From the NCBI RefSeq assembly GCF_030272615.1, contig NW_026729295.1:48001-112000 (forward strand): 64,000 nt of DNA, given 5' to 3'. The notes under the pieces are model-generated. The model was not told the origin of the DNA. It saw nothing but the letters and a program-made list of their open reading frames with translations, and searched no databases. This DNA comes from Cryptomeria japonica (Eukaryota > Streptophyta > Pinopsida > Cupressales > Cupressaceae). The position numbers and the translations under genes are program-made. Of this stretch, positions 13,301-24,563 are shown piece after piece. Positions within the stretch are counted from its first letter, which is position 1; each line of letters starts with the position of its first letter.

Positions 13301-14344
13301 AAAAATATTTACAGGGATAAATAGGAAAAATACTTTAACCTAAACTTTTAGGTGGAAATATTTTTCTCATGAAAAAAATTTAATAAACAAATTGACTTTT
13401 TCTATTTTCCTTCCAAAGTAAATGGAAATTTCCTTATTTTGAAAAAAATACATTTCTCCCATAATGAAATTTAATTAACTTTTCAACAAAAGTGAAAATC
13501 AATAATTTAACTCTATTTTTATTTTTATTTTTTTTAAATCTAAAAGCAATAGAATTAGCTTTATTTATTTTACTTTTTCCATTTGATTTAAGCATGGTTA
13601 CTTTTCCAAAATAAAACAACTATAGATTTAAATCTAATAAATTAACCAAATAAGCTAAGTTCAAGACATAAAGGCATAATAATTTATAAATTGCTTATAC
13701 CAACAATGAAATGATGACTTAAACTTAAATAAATAATAGAACCCACTATGGCACGCAAACCAAGGAAAATACAAGAAGACTCGAAGGTCGGACAAAAGGA
13801 ATGAAAGACCAATTGACGACACTCACAAAGGTAGACTGAGGGTAAGAATTACGGTCAATAGCTATCTCCTCCACTCCCATCAGACATATAAGGCACGCTT
13901 AGACCTGTGAAGCCAAGTGGAGATGATACCCCGTACCTACCTAGTACTTGTACCTGCAATATCCTACATCATCGAATCACACATGCATGTATATAAATAT
14001 AGAATACATGGCACATACACCGATGAAGGGGAATCGTGACGTTCCCTATCTCACCGAAGTGAGTGAAGGAAAATAGTCCCCTTGCATCCAATATAATCGC
14101 ATACACGCAACATATATATGACACATCACATAAATAAAGTAAAGTGTAAGTTTAATGCAATAATCCATAAATGCTACAATCACAAGTACTGAAATACTAA
14201 AAATAACTCAAACATCTCATATCTAGATAAACATGAAATAATATCCAATACGTCTCAATAATGTTTAGCTGTAATGTATCAATTGAAAAGTAAACTGCAA
14301 CCAAAATATTAGTCTAATAAGTCTGATCGATAAGGGGTACTACA
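10369..14344 (-). repeat. 5' LTR of the chromovirus (right copy)
   Basis: The reverse strand reads from TGTAGTACC at 14344 down to ATTACA at 10369, next to the primer site. It should hold the element promoter, but I cannot place a convincing TATA box. It contains a 108-bp-arm inverted repeat (12081-12317) absent as a full structure from the other LTR. The two LTRs were identical at insertion, so this reflects gain here or loss there. Confidence 0.92.
12081..12317. repeat. Long near-perfect inverted repeat (hairpin) in one LTR
   Basis: Arms at 12081-12188 and 12210-12317 (108 bp each) are reverse complements with only about ten mismatches. A 21-base spacer separates them. The arms include GGGGCCCATGGCCCA-type sequence and several GGTAGCAG / CTGCTACC units, so smaller hairpins also fold within each arm. 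Transcribed from either strand it would form a stem of more than 100 bp. The left LTR keeps only the first-arm part. Confidence 0.93.
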
Positions 14345-15213
14345 CCTAGCACTTCCACCATGAATTTTAGGCCTAAAAATGTGACTGATGGACTTTTGGA
14401 TTCAATTAAGAGGATCACAAATTTCAATGCCTTAGCATTCAAGGCCATTAATGACACATTACCTATATTGAAGATGATTGCACTGAATTGTAAGATAGAT
14501 CACATTGATGGATCTTTAGGTAGATTGGACACATTGTCCAAATTTATTGCTTCAATATGTTAACTGTAGATAAGATTAATGAGGAGACTATTAAGGAAAG
14601 GGTGAATAAGGAGAAAAATTAATTCTTTAATAAAACTATTAAGGATTGTACTAAGCACATTGATTCCTTATTATCAGTACTTAATTCCACCATTCTAGAA
14701 TATAAAGAATTGTATAGGGAAGGATGCAAGCTTCACAAATTGATAGAAGACATTGAGGAAGAGATAAAGAAGACACAAAAAGAGATTGATGATATAGAGG
14801 ACAATATGATAGGTTCTTCGGAACTTACATCAGTTTTTTATCAAGAAATGGCAGTTTTTGAGGAAAAGATTAAGAAATTGGAAAAAGAAAAAGCAAGGAT
14901 ACGATTGAAGGAATGTGAGTTGAAAAAAAAACTTGGTCCTAGATTGGACAACCTTATAACTTAGCAAGTTGAGTTGTCCAAAGCAACAATTCAAGGAGAA
15001 AAATCACCGGAGCAACAGATGTATTATCTGACCGATATGATCTAGGAGACTGAAACCATTATCTCTAACAACACCAAATTCATGTAGAGTCTTAATCTGA
15101 TTTTGGCGGATTTTTTTCAAATTGTACATAACTAGATATAGTCTATGAGGTAGACTTTTGAATTCTTTGATTCTTTTTTACATCCTTTCTCATTGATGTC
15201 AAAGGAGGAGTAG
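14345..15213 (+). pseudogene. Accessory (env-position) ORF, part 2 (C-terminal coiled coil)
   Basis: This continues the ORF of 3-1594. If the chromovirus and one copy of its 5-bp target duplication are ignored, the codons on either side join in frame. A frameshift near 14556 moves the frame. After that comes a long Lys/Glu/Leu heptad-like region (14710-14960) that should form a coiled coil, then a tail with several TAG stops ending about 15213. The end overlaps a purine-rich CAAAGGAGGAG stretch resembling a second polypurine tract. No enzyme motif is seen. I infer a self-assembling accessory protein of the retroelement; homology cannot be confirmed by eye. Confidence 0.55.
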
Positions 15214-15341
15214 TAGTATGGAGAAAAATGCACAGATGAGATCATTTGCTTAGGGGGAGAACTCTTTTTTTGATCAAGTTTTGGGCTTCTTTTTTGGATA
15301 TTAGTTTTTGGATTTTTTTCATGAGTGTTGCCATCAATTCC

Positions 15342-15353
15342 AAAGGGGGAGAT
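15342..15353 (+). other. Polypurine tract of the outer copia-like element
   Basis: AAAGGGGGAGAT lies directly before the TGTTGG start of the LTR, inside the sequence GCCATCAATTCCAAAGG. The same arrangement ends the internal regions of the two copia elements further on. It is the plus-strand primer site for reverse transcription. Confidence 0.8.
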
Positions 15354-16200
15354 TGTTGGAATTCTACACTCAGACGAGAATAGTTGATGTATTCATTGAT
15401 GGAAACCAACTGGTAATATGATTCATAGCATACACTAACAACAAACATCATCTACCGGCACCGGTAGGCACAACAAGATTATTCACACTGGCACCCTAGC
15501 CAACATGGAAATTATATTATTTTTGTATTGTAATTATATTGTATAGATGACATTATGTATTGTAAAGACTCATATATGTATGAGATCTTATAGGTCATTT
15601 TAAAGTGACATAGGTATGTGAAAAGTGTGTTAGGTATACGAAATATGTATAGGTGATTAATGCAAGTAGATTATGAGAGCAAATATCTATATATGCATTT
15701 TGATGCAATAATTTTGATGATCGAATAAAAGTAGAGTAGAGTGAGGAAATTTTTATGGTAGAGGTATTTCACAAAGCTTAAACCAGTACTGAATCAAGCA
15801 TTGTAGATGCTATTTTGAGTAGTACATTATCATTGGATTTAATCATCCAATTTTGTAGTCAGTGTGACTCCTTTTTGTGATTGAGTAGTGAGCTCTAGGC
15901 TATTGGCCTTCCTGCATGTGTAGGCTCCTATTGTATCAGTAATATTTATTCATATTGGCCAGTGAGTAAATATCGTGGGTCACAAATCCCACGGAGGTTT
16001 TTCCCCTACCAGGTTTCCTCGCCAAAATATCTTGTGTTATAGTGTTCATTGATGTTGTCTCTCTTATTTCTCTTTATTTCTTTATTACTTGTTTACCGGT
16101 ACATTAATTTGGGTTGTAAAGTTGCAAACAAGGTTAAATATTTCATATACCAATTAGACATTGATTCACCCCCCCTTCTCAGTGTCTTTCGGACTGATCA
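15354..16200 (+). repeat. 3' LTR of the outer copia-like element
   Basis: The LTR starts with TGTTGG just after the polypurine tract. Its 3' half is clearly related to the LTR of the copia element at 22649. Shared blocks include the run around GTAGTCAGTGTGACTCC, GTGAGCTCTAGGC and a C-rich tract before the end. This relationship is why I place the outer element in copia. The right border is uncertain (GATCA at 16200 or a few bases later) because the 5' LTR is outside the window and no target duplication can be checked. Confidence 0.65.
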
Positions 16201-16353
16201 ACTATCTAGCAATATTTGATTGTGTGGTTTTTATTTTATGAGCAATAATATTTTTATGTGTATTTATGTGAGAATAATTATAGTGCAAGTATATTTTATG
16301 ATTGGTGGGGGTAAATAATTATTAAATAAATAAAAGTATTTTTGATGGGAGAT

Positions 16354-18346
16354 TGTTGTATTTTATATAATTATTTAATATTTATGATTTATGTTTTTTT
16401 TATTTGTTTTTAATTTATGGTATTGGTTGGGATGGGTGTATTCCCATACAAGTTTTGTGAGGGAAATTCATTTATTTTTTGTTCTAGCTTTAGGGGAGAG
16501 TTTTTTGTTGTAACTTTTTGTTTGAAATTTTGGAGGAGGGTTTTGGTGTGAAGTTTGGGTGAAACTCTTGCAATTGGGGTTGGATTTTGTGGAGATTTTG
16601 GTTCATGATTTCTTGGATTCACTTTAGTCTTGGATTGTGAGAGGGATTTTTGGAAATTGATTGAGTTTACTACTACCTAGGGAGAGGGTTTTGGCTAGAT
16701 TTTCAAATTTCAAGGTAGGGTTCTTCTTCCTTCTTGTATTTTTTTTGAATTTTTGCTTTGAAATGGAAATGTGGTGTATTTAATATCATTTCTATCAGTC
16801 TGAAACTTGCTTCCATTTCTGGTTTGAAATTGATAGTTTTTGTTTCGAAATGCACTTGTTTTCATTGTTCAAATTGGGGGTTGTTTAAGGGTTTTTTGTC
16901 TCTTTTTTTTTGTGTATGGGTGTTGTGGTAGGTTAAGTTAAGTTTATATAAGGTAATTAGGCCTATCTCAAATGGGTTTTTTCCTAATTTTCTTTCTAGA
17001 GTCATTTGGTTACCCGATTGAGTGCCCAAAGTCACCCCTATGCAAATGTGTAGGGTCCTATGCAGCTATGTAGCTTCAGGATTAAACTATGTAGTGTTGG
17101 GTATGGTTATCTAGATTTAATTAGGGAGAGTGGATCTCAATGATGTTTGGGACCCTAAAGTAGTTGCATTCTTGGATAACTCATTGGATATTTTCTTAAT
17201 CAAATGATAACCTAATAAATGAAGTGGGGTAAAACACATTAATAAGATAATATGGTGCCCCTTCCATGGTCTTGAGCTCTTTTACAGACTAAATATGGGA
17301 TTAGAAAGGCCTAGCCATCCGAGGGGCATTGATCTCACATAATACGACCTTCTTGTCTTCATGAAAGAACTGTTTTAGTTCTGCATGAGTTGTCAAATGG
17401 AGGCTAGGGCCTAGAGAGGCTACCAACATAACTCGTGTTAACGTTATGTGATGACACTCTTTCCTTCTTGTACCCTGGTATCATATCCTATGGGTTTATG
17501 AGTAGAAGCCTCTAGTGGATCTTGGTCATGTTTTATATTTGTCTCTGTATGTGCTTCATTCTTATGTATAACTTATATTCCCTTTTGATGTTTTTCTTGT
17601 TCTTGAGAGTAGATCTTGTTTTCCTTCCTTGTTTTCTAGTGTGTTTGGGGCCTTGTGTCTATCTCCTATGCATGATGGGCTGAACCTAAGAGTTCCACAT
17701 GGTTGAGTGGTTGTTTCCAACCACCATTGGGGACCAATGGTATTGTTCATGTGTGTTGGGAAAGATCATTGTCTTCTTCATTCCAGTACCTTTATCATTC
17801 AGTCGCAAGTTATTTAGTAAATATAAATGTAATATGTTATATTTCTTTGAAAATAATTGTAACTATATTATTATTAATTCTTGAACACTCCATAAAGAGG
17901 TTGAGGTAATTTTGACTGATGTAATTAATATTCATTGTAATGATAGAATAGTTTCAAGTGGATCGGTGCTAGTACCGACTACCAATATATGATTGTATGT
18001 CTTATCCTATTTCATGTCAAAAGTTTATCATAGGAACATTTGGCTTTGGTGCTTAAAATGGACCTAAATATATATGTTAGAAGTTTTATAAATTTTATAG
18101 TTATTTCATTATTGTTTTCAAGCATTCTAGTTCATGGTTGGATGAATTGAAAAGTAGCAATGTTGGGAACCCATAGAGGGCATTTCTTAGAGATGTATGT
18201 TTATCTTCCACTTGTGCATATTAGTTGTTACAATTATGATTTGTTAGATTTAATGTTAATTATTACGATTTAAAAATAAAATTATTGTTATGTTATTTTG
18301 TATATTAATTGTTAGTTCTTCTAGGGTTCCTTAGTGGGGCGTTACA
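16354..18346 (+). repeat. Diverged gypsy LTR (5' LTR, rest of element missing)
   Basis: It ends in GGGGCGTTACA directly followed by an initiator-Met primer site. The middle (about 17200-17470) is recognisably related, in the opposite orientation, to the chromovirus LTR. Shared blocks in the same order are GATAACC..AA, CTTGTCTTCATGAAAG, GGCTAGGGCCTAGAG-like and GTGATGACACTCTTTCC. The start at TGTTGTATTTTA is tentative; it follows a purine-rich GATGGGAGAT. No gag or pol follows. The short stretch 16201-16353 is AT-rich with nothing recognisable. Confidence 0.65.
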
Positions 18347-18348
18347 TT

Positions 18349-18360
18349 TGGTATCAGAGC
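18349..18360 (+). other. Primer-binding site (initiator Met tRNA)
   Basis: TGGTATCAGAGC, an exact match to the canonical plant site, lies two bases after the LTR end GTTACA. It shows that the preceding LTR is a 5' LTR read on the plus strand. The next 150 bases hold no gene before the minus-strand unit begins. Confidence 0.9.
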
Positions 18361-18510
18361 CCATGTTTTTTATTAGGGAAAAAATAGGTTTTATAGGGAC
18401 CCGAAACCACAAAGTTATAGACAAAAAATAAAATAAATAGTCTAAGTTCGCCAACATAGAAAAAATGTCAAACAGACAAAAAGACATCAGAAGCTAAAAC
18501 CATATAAACA

Positions 18511-20302
18511 TTAACCTAAAGACTTTATAGTGTCAGCTATCTGATTATCCATAGTATTCATCTTTTGGGCTGACTTTTTCAGGTCCTGAAGCTCCTGATT
18601 AGAGGACTCCACCTTTCTCTTCAGATTGACTCTAGTTCTCTTCGATGGATAAGACTCCTCTTTCTAGCCTTTTTCTTTGTCAGCATCAAGGTCCCCAATC
18701 AGGGCACCCTACTAGGATATTTCTAGTTTTCCAACCATCATGTTCATCGTGGCCCCATAATTCTTGATAATCTTATGACTTTGTTTCCTTATGGAATTAA
18801 AAGTATCCCTAATTTTTCTAACTTCCCCCTAGAGCTACAAGGTTTTCTTCTCATTTTCTTTTTTTATTTTTACAATAAGTTCCACTATTCTTTGTAGACA
18901 CTCTGCCATGGATAGCTTTTCTTCCTCTTTCTAGATTGTACCTTTGACCTTCTAAGGCTAGACTTTTTCAACCAACTCCTCCAGTTTACTAGCAGCTTCT
19001 CCATTCTTTAGGTTAGGTCTTTAATTTCATGAAAATCCCATTTAAAAACCCTAAAAAGGTCCACTACACTGTTCCTGTAAATAGCCAACACATCATCTAG
19101 AGATTCCATGTCCAATTTAAAGTAATGCTCATCCGATTTGAGGTATGTTGGAAATCTTGGCTTGTTCTCTCTATCAGTGGTTGGATGGGAGGAATGAGAA
19201 TCTTTAGGGGAGCTAGAAGTATCAGAAGGGTCACTCGACAGGTCCTTAGAATAAGACACCAACTTATTCTTCAGAGTGGATTTCATTTTCTTTTTGCCCA
19301 TGGATAGGGTTTCCACAAAGGTTTCAAGTTTCCCTGAAGGCTTGCTCAAAGGGGATTTTTTAGGCTTCCTTTTAGGGGGGAGAAATTTCCTCTTCCCAGT
19401 CTGAATCTCCATTAGAATTACCCTCACACATGCTAGTTTCAGTGTCGTACCTTTCTAAGTCTAGGGGAAAAATGGGATTAGACAGTACAGGAAGATTAGC
19501 AAAGTTATCATGAATGAGCTGGATAAGACCAATATGAAAAATAGGGGCATTCCTAGGATTTTTATGGTGTTCCAGAATATAGTGTTTAATTTAACACAAC
19601 AAATAATGGGGGAAGAAAACCTTGAACTAATACTTGAACTGGTTGAGGAGGACATAGTGGTAGCCATACACCCTTGTGAATCTCTTGTGCACAGTTATGT
19701 TTTCTATCACCACTCTAAGTACCTCCCTCCAGAGCTTCTTTATGGTGTTGGCCTCGAAGTAGCTATTTGAAACCTTTACTAGAGCTTCCCTCTCCTCCTC
19801 TATTTTGGGGAATTTAACAACCACTTCATCAGATATCTTCATGTCATGGAAGAATTTCTTACCTTCAGTAGAGAGGCTCGTAACTTCCCCAATTAGACCC
19901 TCATTGATTATCACTTTTCTTCTAGACAAAATAATGCCATCCTCCCTCTAATTTTTGATGAAATACCTCACAATGTCAAGGTAAGCACCATGAAGTCTTT
20001 CTAGGAAATTTTTTTATCCCCCCTTTATCAACCTATTTCTAAACCTTCTGGTTCTTCTAGTGCTTTTCACAGCTTTTTGACTCCACTATTTTCCTATTAC
20101 CCCCCATTTTTTTACAAGTTTCTCTCTTCTCACTCACAGAACAGATTATCTTGGTTGTAACTCTACAACAATACCTCGGTACCCACAAAACATGCCACTT
20201 CAAGTGGATTGCAGGTTTAATAATGGTGCTGACATTGTAAAGAGTGAAACAGTACCTTTCTCTGATTCTCTTAATCATTTCTCGAAATGATAACTTTTCC
20301 AT
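18511..20302 (-). pseudogene. Unidentified transposon accessory ORF with coiled-coil C-terminus
   Basis: Reading down from the ATG at 20302 and allowing frame changes near 20050, 19620 and about 18900, a protein of roughly 590 residues can be followed. It has a basic N-terminal part with several Cys. A globular domain follows at 20030-19500, with blocks GEVTSLSTEGKKFFHDMKIS, TIKKLWREVLRVVIENIT and RVYGYHYVLLNQF. Then come a Lys/Ser/Pro-rich linker (19400-19180) and a coiled coil ending in LKRKVESSNQELQDLKKSAQ and the stop at 18511. I cannot name the family. The globular block recalls plant transposon proteins annotated only as putative (low-confidence inference). The domain order resembles the accessory ORF at 3-1594. 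Confidence 0.5.
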
Positions 20303-20319
20303 TTATAAAATCGTATCCA

Positions 20320-20674
20320 ATTAAGGTTTTCACCCCCTCTTCTAGATAATTGTAGGATTGCCATGTCCATTGGCTAGAGATCTTGACTCCTTTGTTGCCA
20401 AAATAGTCAGCGACCACATTTTCTTCCCTAAACACATGTGAGATTCTTACATTATCAAAGTTCCTAATGAGGGATATAGCTTCGTTGATCCAATTTTTGA
20501 TGGCCCATGAGGTGGGGGGGGGGGGAACTTACCTAAAAGGAATTCAATTATGTTTTCAAAGTCCCCCTCAATCGATAGAGTTTTAATATCCAATTTTTTG
20601 GCAAGGTCAATGACCTAGAATGCTCTTATGGCTTTGACTAAGTAATTGGACTAAGAGCTATCAAAGCCCACATT
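20320..20674 (-). pseudogene. LINE-type RNase H fragment
   Basis: Blocks VKAIRAF, DLAKKLDIKTLSIEGDFENI, WAIKNWINEAISLI and VRISHVFREENVVADYFGN match the C-terminal RNase H of plant non-LTR retrotransposons (RVT_3-like). The second catalytic-site motif (EGD) and the HVFREEN..AD block are visible. A G/C run (about 20512-20525) inside the domain disrupts the frame. There is no RT upstream, so it is a fragment. It runs into the start of the next ORF at 20302 on the same strand, which suggests one transcription unit. Confidence 0.7.
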
Positions 20675-20699
20675 GAAAATATTGGGATATTTGGTTAAT

Positions 20700-22648
20700 G
20701 TTATTTCCCTTGGCCATGTATGATATGTTGTTGTGGAAAGTTATTCATAGTGCATCTTATCTATGTTCTTGTTCTCTTGGATGCAAGTTTAGGGAAATGC
20801 CATGGACCTTGGAGTTAGTTAGGCTATGCCAATTGGTGCATTCTCTTCTTGTATTTTGATTTTTTATTGAGATCATATGAATCTATCCCTTGTGTATTCT
20901 CTTATTATAAGTAATTTCTGATTTAATTCTGTGTGGCCTTGAGTTGCACCTATGATTTCTAGTCTTTACTTAGATGTAAAAGATATCATTGGGCATATGG
21001 ATGATCATATTTCTAGATTAGAATGGAATTTTATATACTCCTTAATTGATGATTCTATGTATGTATAAGATGATGTGTTGTGAGATGATCATGCTTATTA
21101 TCTTTATTATGTTGAAATGATTAATTCTTTTTCTATGACTAATGAAATGAAGTTCTTGCATGCTAAGGAACATGCATGAATTTTGTTTGGTGTGTATCGT
21201 GATGATTATAGGATGAGCTTGAATTATTATATATATACTGCTTGATTGGAAACTCTATGTCTACCTCTTCTCCCTATCTTGATAAATTGTTAATAAGGAT
21301 ACTACTTGGTGGTGTAGTTTTCATCATTTATAATCTTTGAGTTCTTAGTTATGAATATGATCTAGTGTGTATAAAAGGAATTTTTTATTTAAGCAAATCT
21401 TCGGTTGAGGCCCTAAGTTCCCAATTTTATTTATGATCCTATATTATCAACTAAATTATAAGAGATGTCTTTTGCATGGATTATATTATAATATATCATG
21501 AAAGGTTATATGAGTATATCATGTTATAGTAAAAGTTTTGAATGTATGATTAGGATGATGCATTGCATGTTAAAAGTTATGTTTATGAAAGTGGAAACCA
21601 TCCTTTCATGTCCTTGTTAGATTTGGAAAGATGAATGCCTTTAACTTTGTAAGAGAGATATATGATTTTGATGATATATGAATTTTGTTTTTGGTCAAGT
21701 AAATATGTAAGCAATGATGTTATTACCTTCTCATAATTGGACCTTGGAAAGGTGTTCTTTTTTAATGAATTTTAGTAAAATGAATGATGGTATAACATGT
21801 GATTAATTGATGGACTTCCTTATAAGCTGCCGAATTTAGGATGTTGTTGAATATTAATGCTATGTGTTGAAAAGAGATGAGATATGTTATGAATTAGTGT
21901 GATTATACATTAAAATAAAAATGAAATGTTAACAATTATGTCTTGGGTATTTAGCTTTATATCATGTGAAATGAAGTGAATTGTAATAAATGTTATTTTG
22001 GAAAGAAAATTATCATGGATGTTGGGAGTAAGTAATATTAATTTTGTTTATTTATTTGAAAAATAATGAGATTTCTCTCTTTAAGAAAATTATATTTTTA
22101 TTGGAAAAGTACTTACTATAAATGTGAGTATCCAATACCAATGCCTTTGTCGGGTGTTATGATTAAGCCAACACTTTCTTTGTGTGATCATGGGTTGGTG
22201 AAGTATGCAAACATCCCCGGAGGTTAGGTTTTTCATATGGATATGGGAATACCATACCACCTATGTGTTGTTTTCTTTTTTGTCACCCTACTGAGTCCCA
22301 ACCCATGAGTTGTGTGGTTCATATGTGCTTAGCCTAATCCCCATAGTTTCTATGTATTTATGTATGTGAGATGATCCATCCTTGTGGAAGCTATATGCAT
22401 GTGTTCCTATGTGATGTTGTATATGATTTATTATGATGTGATATGATTCTTATGATCTTATATAATGATGCAAATATGTACATGATAAAATGCAATATAT
22501 TTTTGTTCTTTTTTTGGGTTTATATGTACTAAATGAAGATGAGTATATGATTATGATTAGATGAATGATGTTCATATTTTTGTTTTTTTATCTTTTTATG
22601 AGAATGAAAATGCTTATTATTAGATACTAATCAATAGTGTATGTAGGA
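20700..22648. other. AT-rich noncoding stretch, probably old LTR sequence
   Basis: No coding potential is seen on either strand. The segment 22110-22440 has the look of gypsy LTR sequence (CCCGGAGGTTAGG, CCCATGAGTTG), but I found no paired copy or borders in the window. It is the target of the copia insertion at 22649 and its continuation lies beyond 36832. Confidence 0.4.
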
Positions 22649-23713
22649 TGTTGGTATTTTGGTATGGTTTTGTCATTGATGTCAACACCTATCAACACTT
22701 ATAAACTCTAGCACTTTGAAGGATTGGTAATGTTCACCGGCAAGCAAGTGACTTATGCACACTCACTAGTATCTGGTACACCGATAGGATATAATGATCA
22801 TCGGCACTTGTAATGATATAGAAAACACCTGGTTATGTCAAAGACATCAGTTGGACACTTTGTCTTGGAGATTTGATCATTGGTATATTCGTGTTTGCAT
22901 ATTTGGTGTTACCAGCAAATAGGTCCATGTTATGCACCGGCAGGCTTATCTTTTCCAGATCAGCATGACACACTTTGGAAATGATTTATTGTTGTTGTAA
23001 ATGCATTAAGCTGACATGTTGAATTGGATATTGTATCGGCTATTGATTTACTTGTAAATTGATTTTATTGTAATATCTCTAAGAGCCAACCTACTAAAAT
23101 TGGTCTTAGGTTATGGTATATATGTAAGATCTTATTTGTAAGATCAATAGGTGATAAGGGAAAAAAGAATTATAAGAAGGTATATGTGAGAATAAGCAGA
23201 GCTATACATGCAGACATCATTTAAGGTGAAGCAAGGTTTTTGTGAAGGCATATCAGAACTGAACCGGTATTGAATCCAACATAGAAAGATGCTATTTCAA
23301 GAAGTACATTATTATTGGATTTAACCATCCAATTGTAGTCAGTGTGACTCCTATTTGTGTTTAAGCAGTGAGCTCTAGGCGCTTGGCCTTTCTGCATGTA
23401 CGGACCCCATTTGTATACACATACTATCTGCAGTAGTATCATCTGATTGTTGGTAAGGTTTCCCACCATGGTTTTTACCCTTATAGGGTTTCCACGTACA
23501 AATATTGGTTTAATGTGTTGTGGATGCTATTGTCTTTCTGTTTCATGCACTAATCTTTACCAGTACCGATATTAACTGATAAACTGTCTGTCGGCATAAA
23601 GTATGGTTTATCGGTATTAAGCATTAAGGTTTGTTAAGTTGTTTTTGGTTTGAATTTATTTGACAACTAATTTATCCCCCACCCCCCCTCTCAATTTTCT
23701 CTGGGACCTAACA
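22649..23713 (+). repeat. 5' LTR of copia 1
   Basis: Starts TGTTGGTATTTTGG and ends GGGACCTAACA next to the primer site. It pairs with 35786-36832. A C-rich tract (CCCCCACCCCCCC type) lies just before the end, as in the outer element's LTR. Confidence 0.93.
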
Positions 23714-23715
23714 AT

Positions 23716-23727
23716 TGGTATCAAAGC
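23716..23727 (+). other. Primer-binding site of copia 1
   Basis: TGGTATCAAAGC, one G-to-A change from the initiator-Met site TGGTATCAGAGC, begins two bases after the LTR. Confidence 0.88.
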
Positions 23728-23771
23728 CTAGTTCTCTTTTTTGTAGAAGTTTAACAACTTGAGGAGATCCA

Positions 23772-24563
23772 ATGTCTTCTAACTATTTCATGAAGGACAG
23801 TCCTAAACTTGATGGAACCAACTATGGCATATGGAAGATCAGGATGGAGACACATCTGAATTATATTGGAAAGGACATCTGGGATGTTACAAAGAATGGA
23901 TACACGACTCCTACTCAAAGTCAGCCTAATCCACCAAACTTGGCTAAAGATGAGGAAAATGATTGCAAAGCAAGAGAAGCACTTTTGAGTGCATTATCAG
24001 ATCATTAAATCATGGGATTATTCGATAGGTCTACTGCTAAATCTATTTGGGATCATTTGGAAACATTAAATGAAGGAGATTCCATAGTCAAAATTCCAAA
24101 TCTTGAAAGCTTCCGGGTCAGGTATTAAAATCTAAAAATAGAAGAAGATGAAAGGATTTCTGCTTTTATGGAAAGAGTGAATGAAATTTTTTTGGGTATT
24201 AAATGTTGTGGAGGAACCTTAAGTGAAGATGAAATTGTTTGAAAAGTTTTAAGAGGATTGCCACCAGCATATAAAATAAAACTTACTTCTATAAATGAGT
24301 TGAGAACAATGCCTAATACATCAGTGACTAGGGATACATTGATTGGAAAACTTTCAGCTTTTGAAATTGAGGAATTTGGTCCTGTTGCTACTATAAAGAT
24401 AGACTTAGATTTTAAGGCATCAACATCATCTGCACCATCTTTTGACAAATCTGATTGGAAATCCTTTTATGCAAGAGAACTTGAAGAAAGCAGGAGAGAA
24501 AATGAAGAACTTGAAGCACTATTCGCAAGGAAAATGCCTAAAGGTCCATTTGGAAGTAAGTAT
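23772..24563 (+). pseudogene. gag: Copia 1 gag, N-terminal part
   Basis: Starts at ATG 23772. The LDGTNYGIWKIRMETHL block is typical of the copia gag N-terminus. GLFDRSTAKSIWDHLETL and VLRGLPPAYKIKLTSINELR are further conserved blocks. Stops at about 24006, 24126 and 24239 replace coding codons without frameshift. The frame runs into the second copia element at 24564 and resumes at 32258 with YECKEPFKCFNY. Confidence 0.88.

Larger units (their letters stand above)
1595..14344 (-). mobile_element. Complete Ty3/gypsy chromovirus (Tekay/Del-like), degenerate
   Basis: Two LTRs of about 3.98 kb (TGTAAT...TACTACA) flank a 4.8-kb internal region on the minus strand. It carries, in order, gag with a CCHC knuckle, protease, RT, RNase H and integrase with a chromodomain-like C-terminus. 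The flanking 5-mers are CGTAG (1590-1594) and CCTAG (14345-14349), a target duplication with one mismatch. The primer site matches initiator Met tRNA and the polypurine tract is at 5574-5590. Long LTRs plus a chromodomain-type tail fit the Tekay/Del clade (inference). Stops occur throughout, so it is not autonomous. It sits inside the accessory ORF of the older copia-like element. Confidence 0.93.

Noticed and set aside
4663-13619. Short basic ORFs inside both chromovirus LTRs (4663-4848 and 13434-13619)
   Set aside because: They are the same LTR segment in both copies, AT-rich, with no known motif. Presence in both LTRs only reflects duplication.
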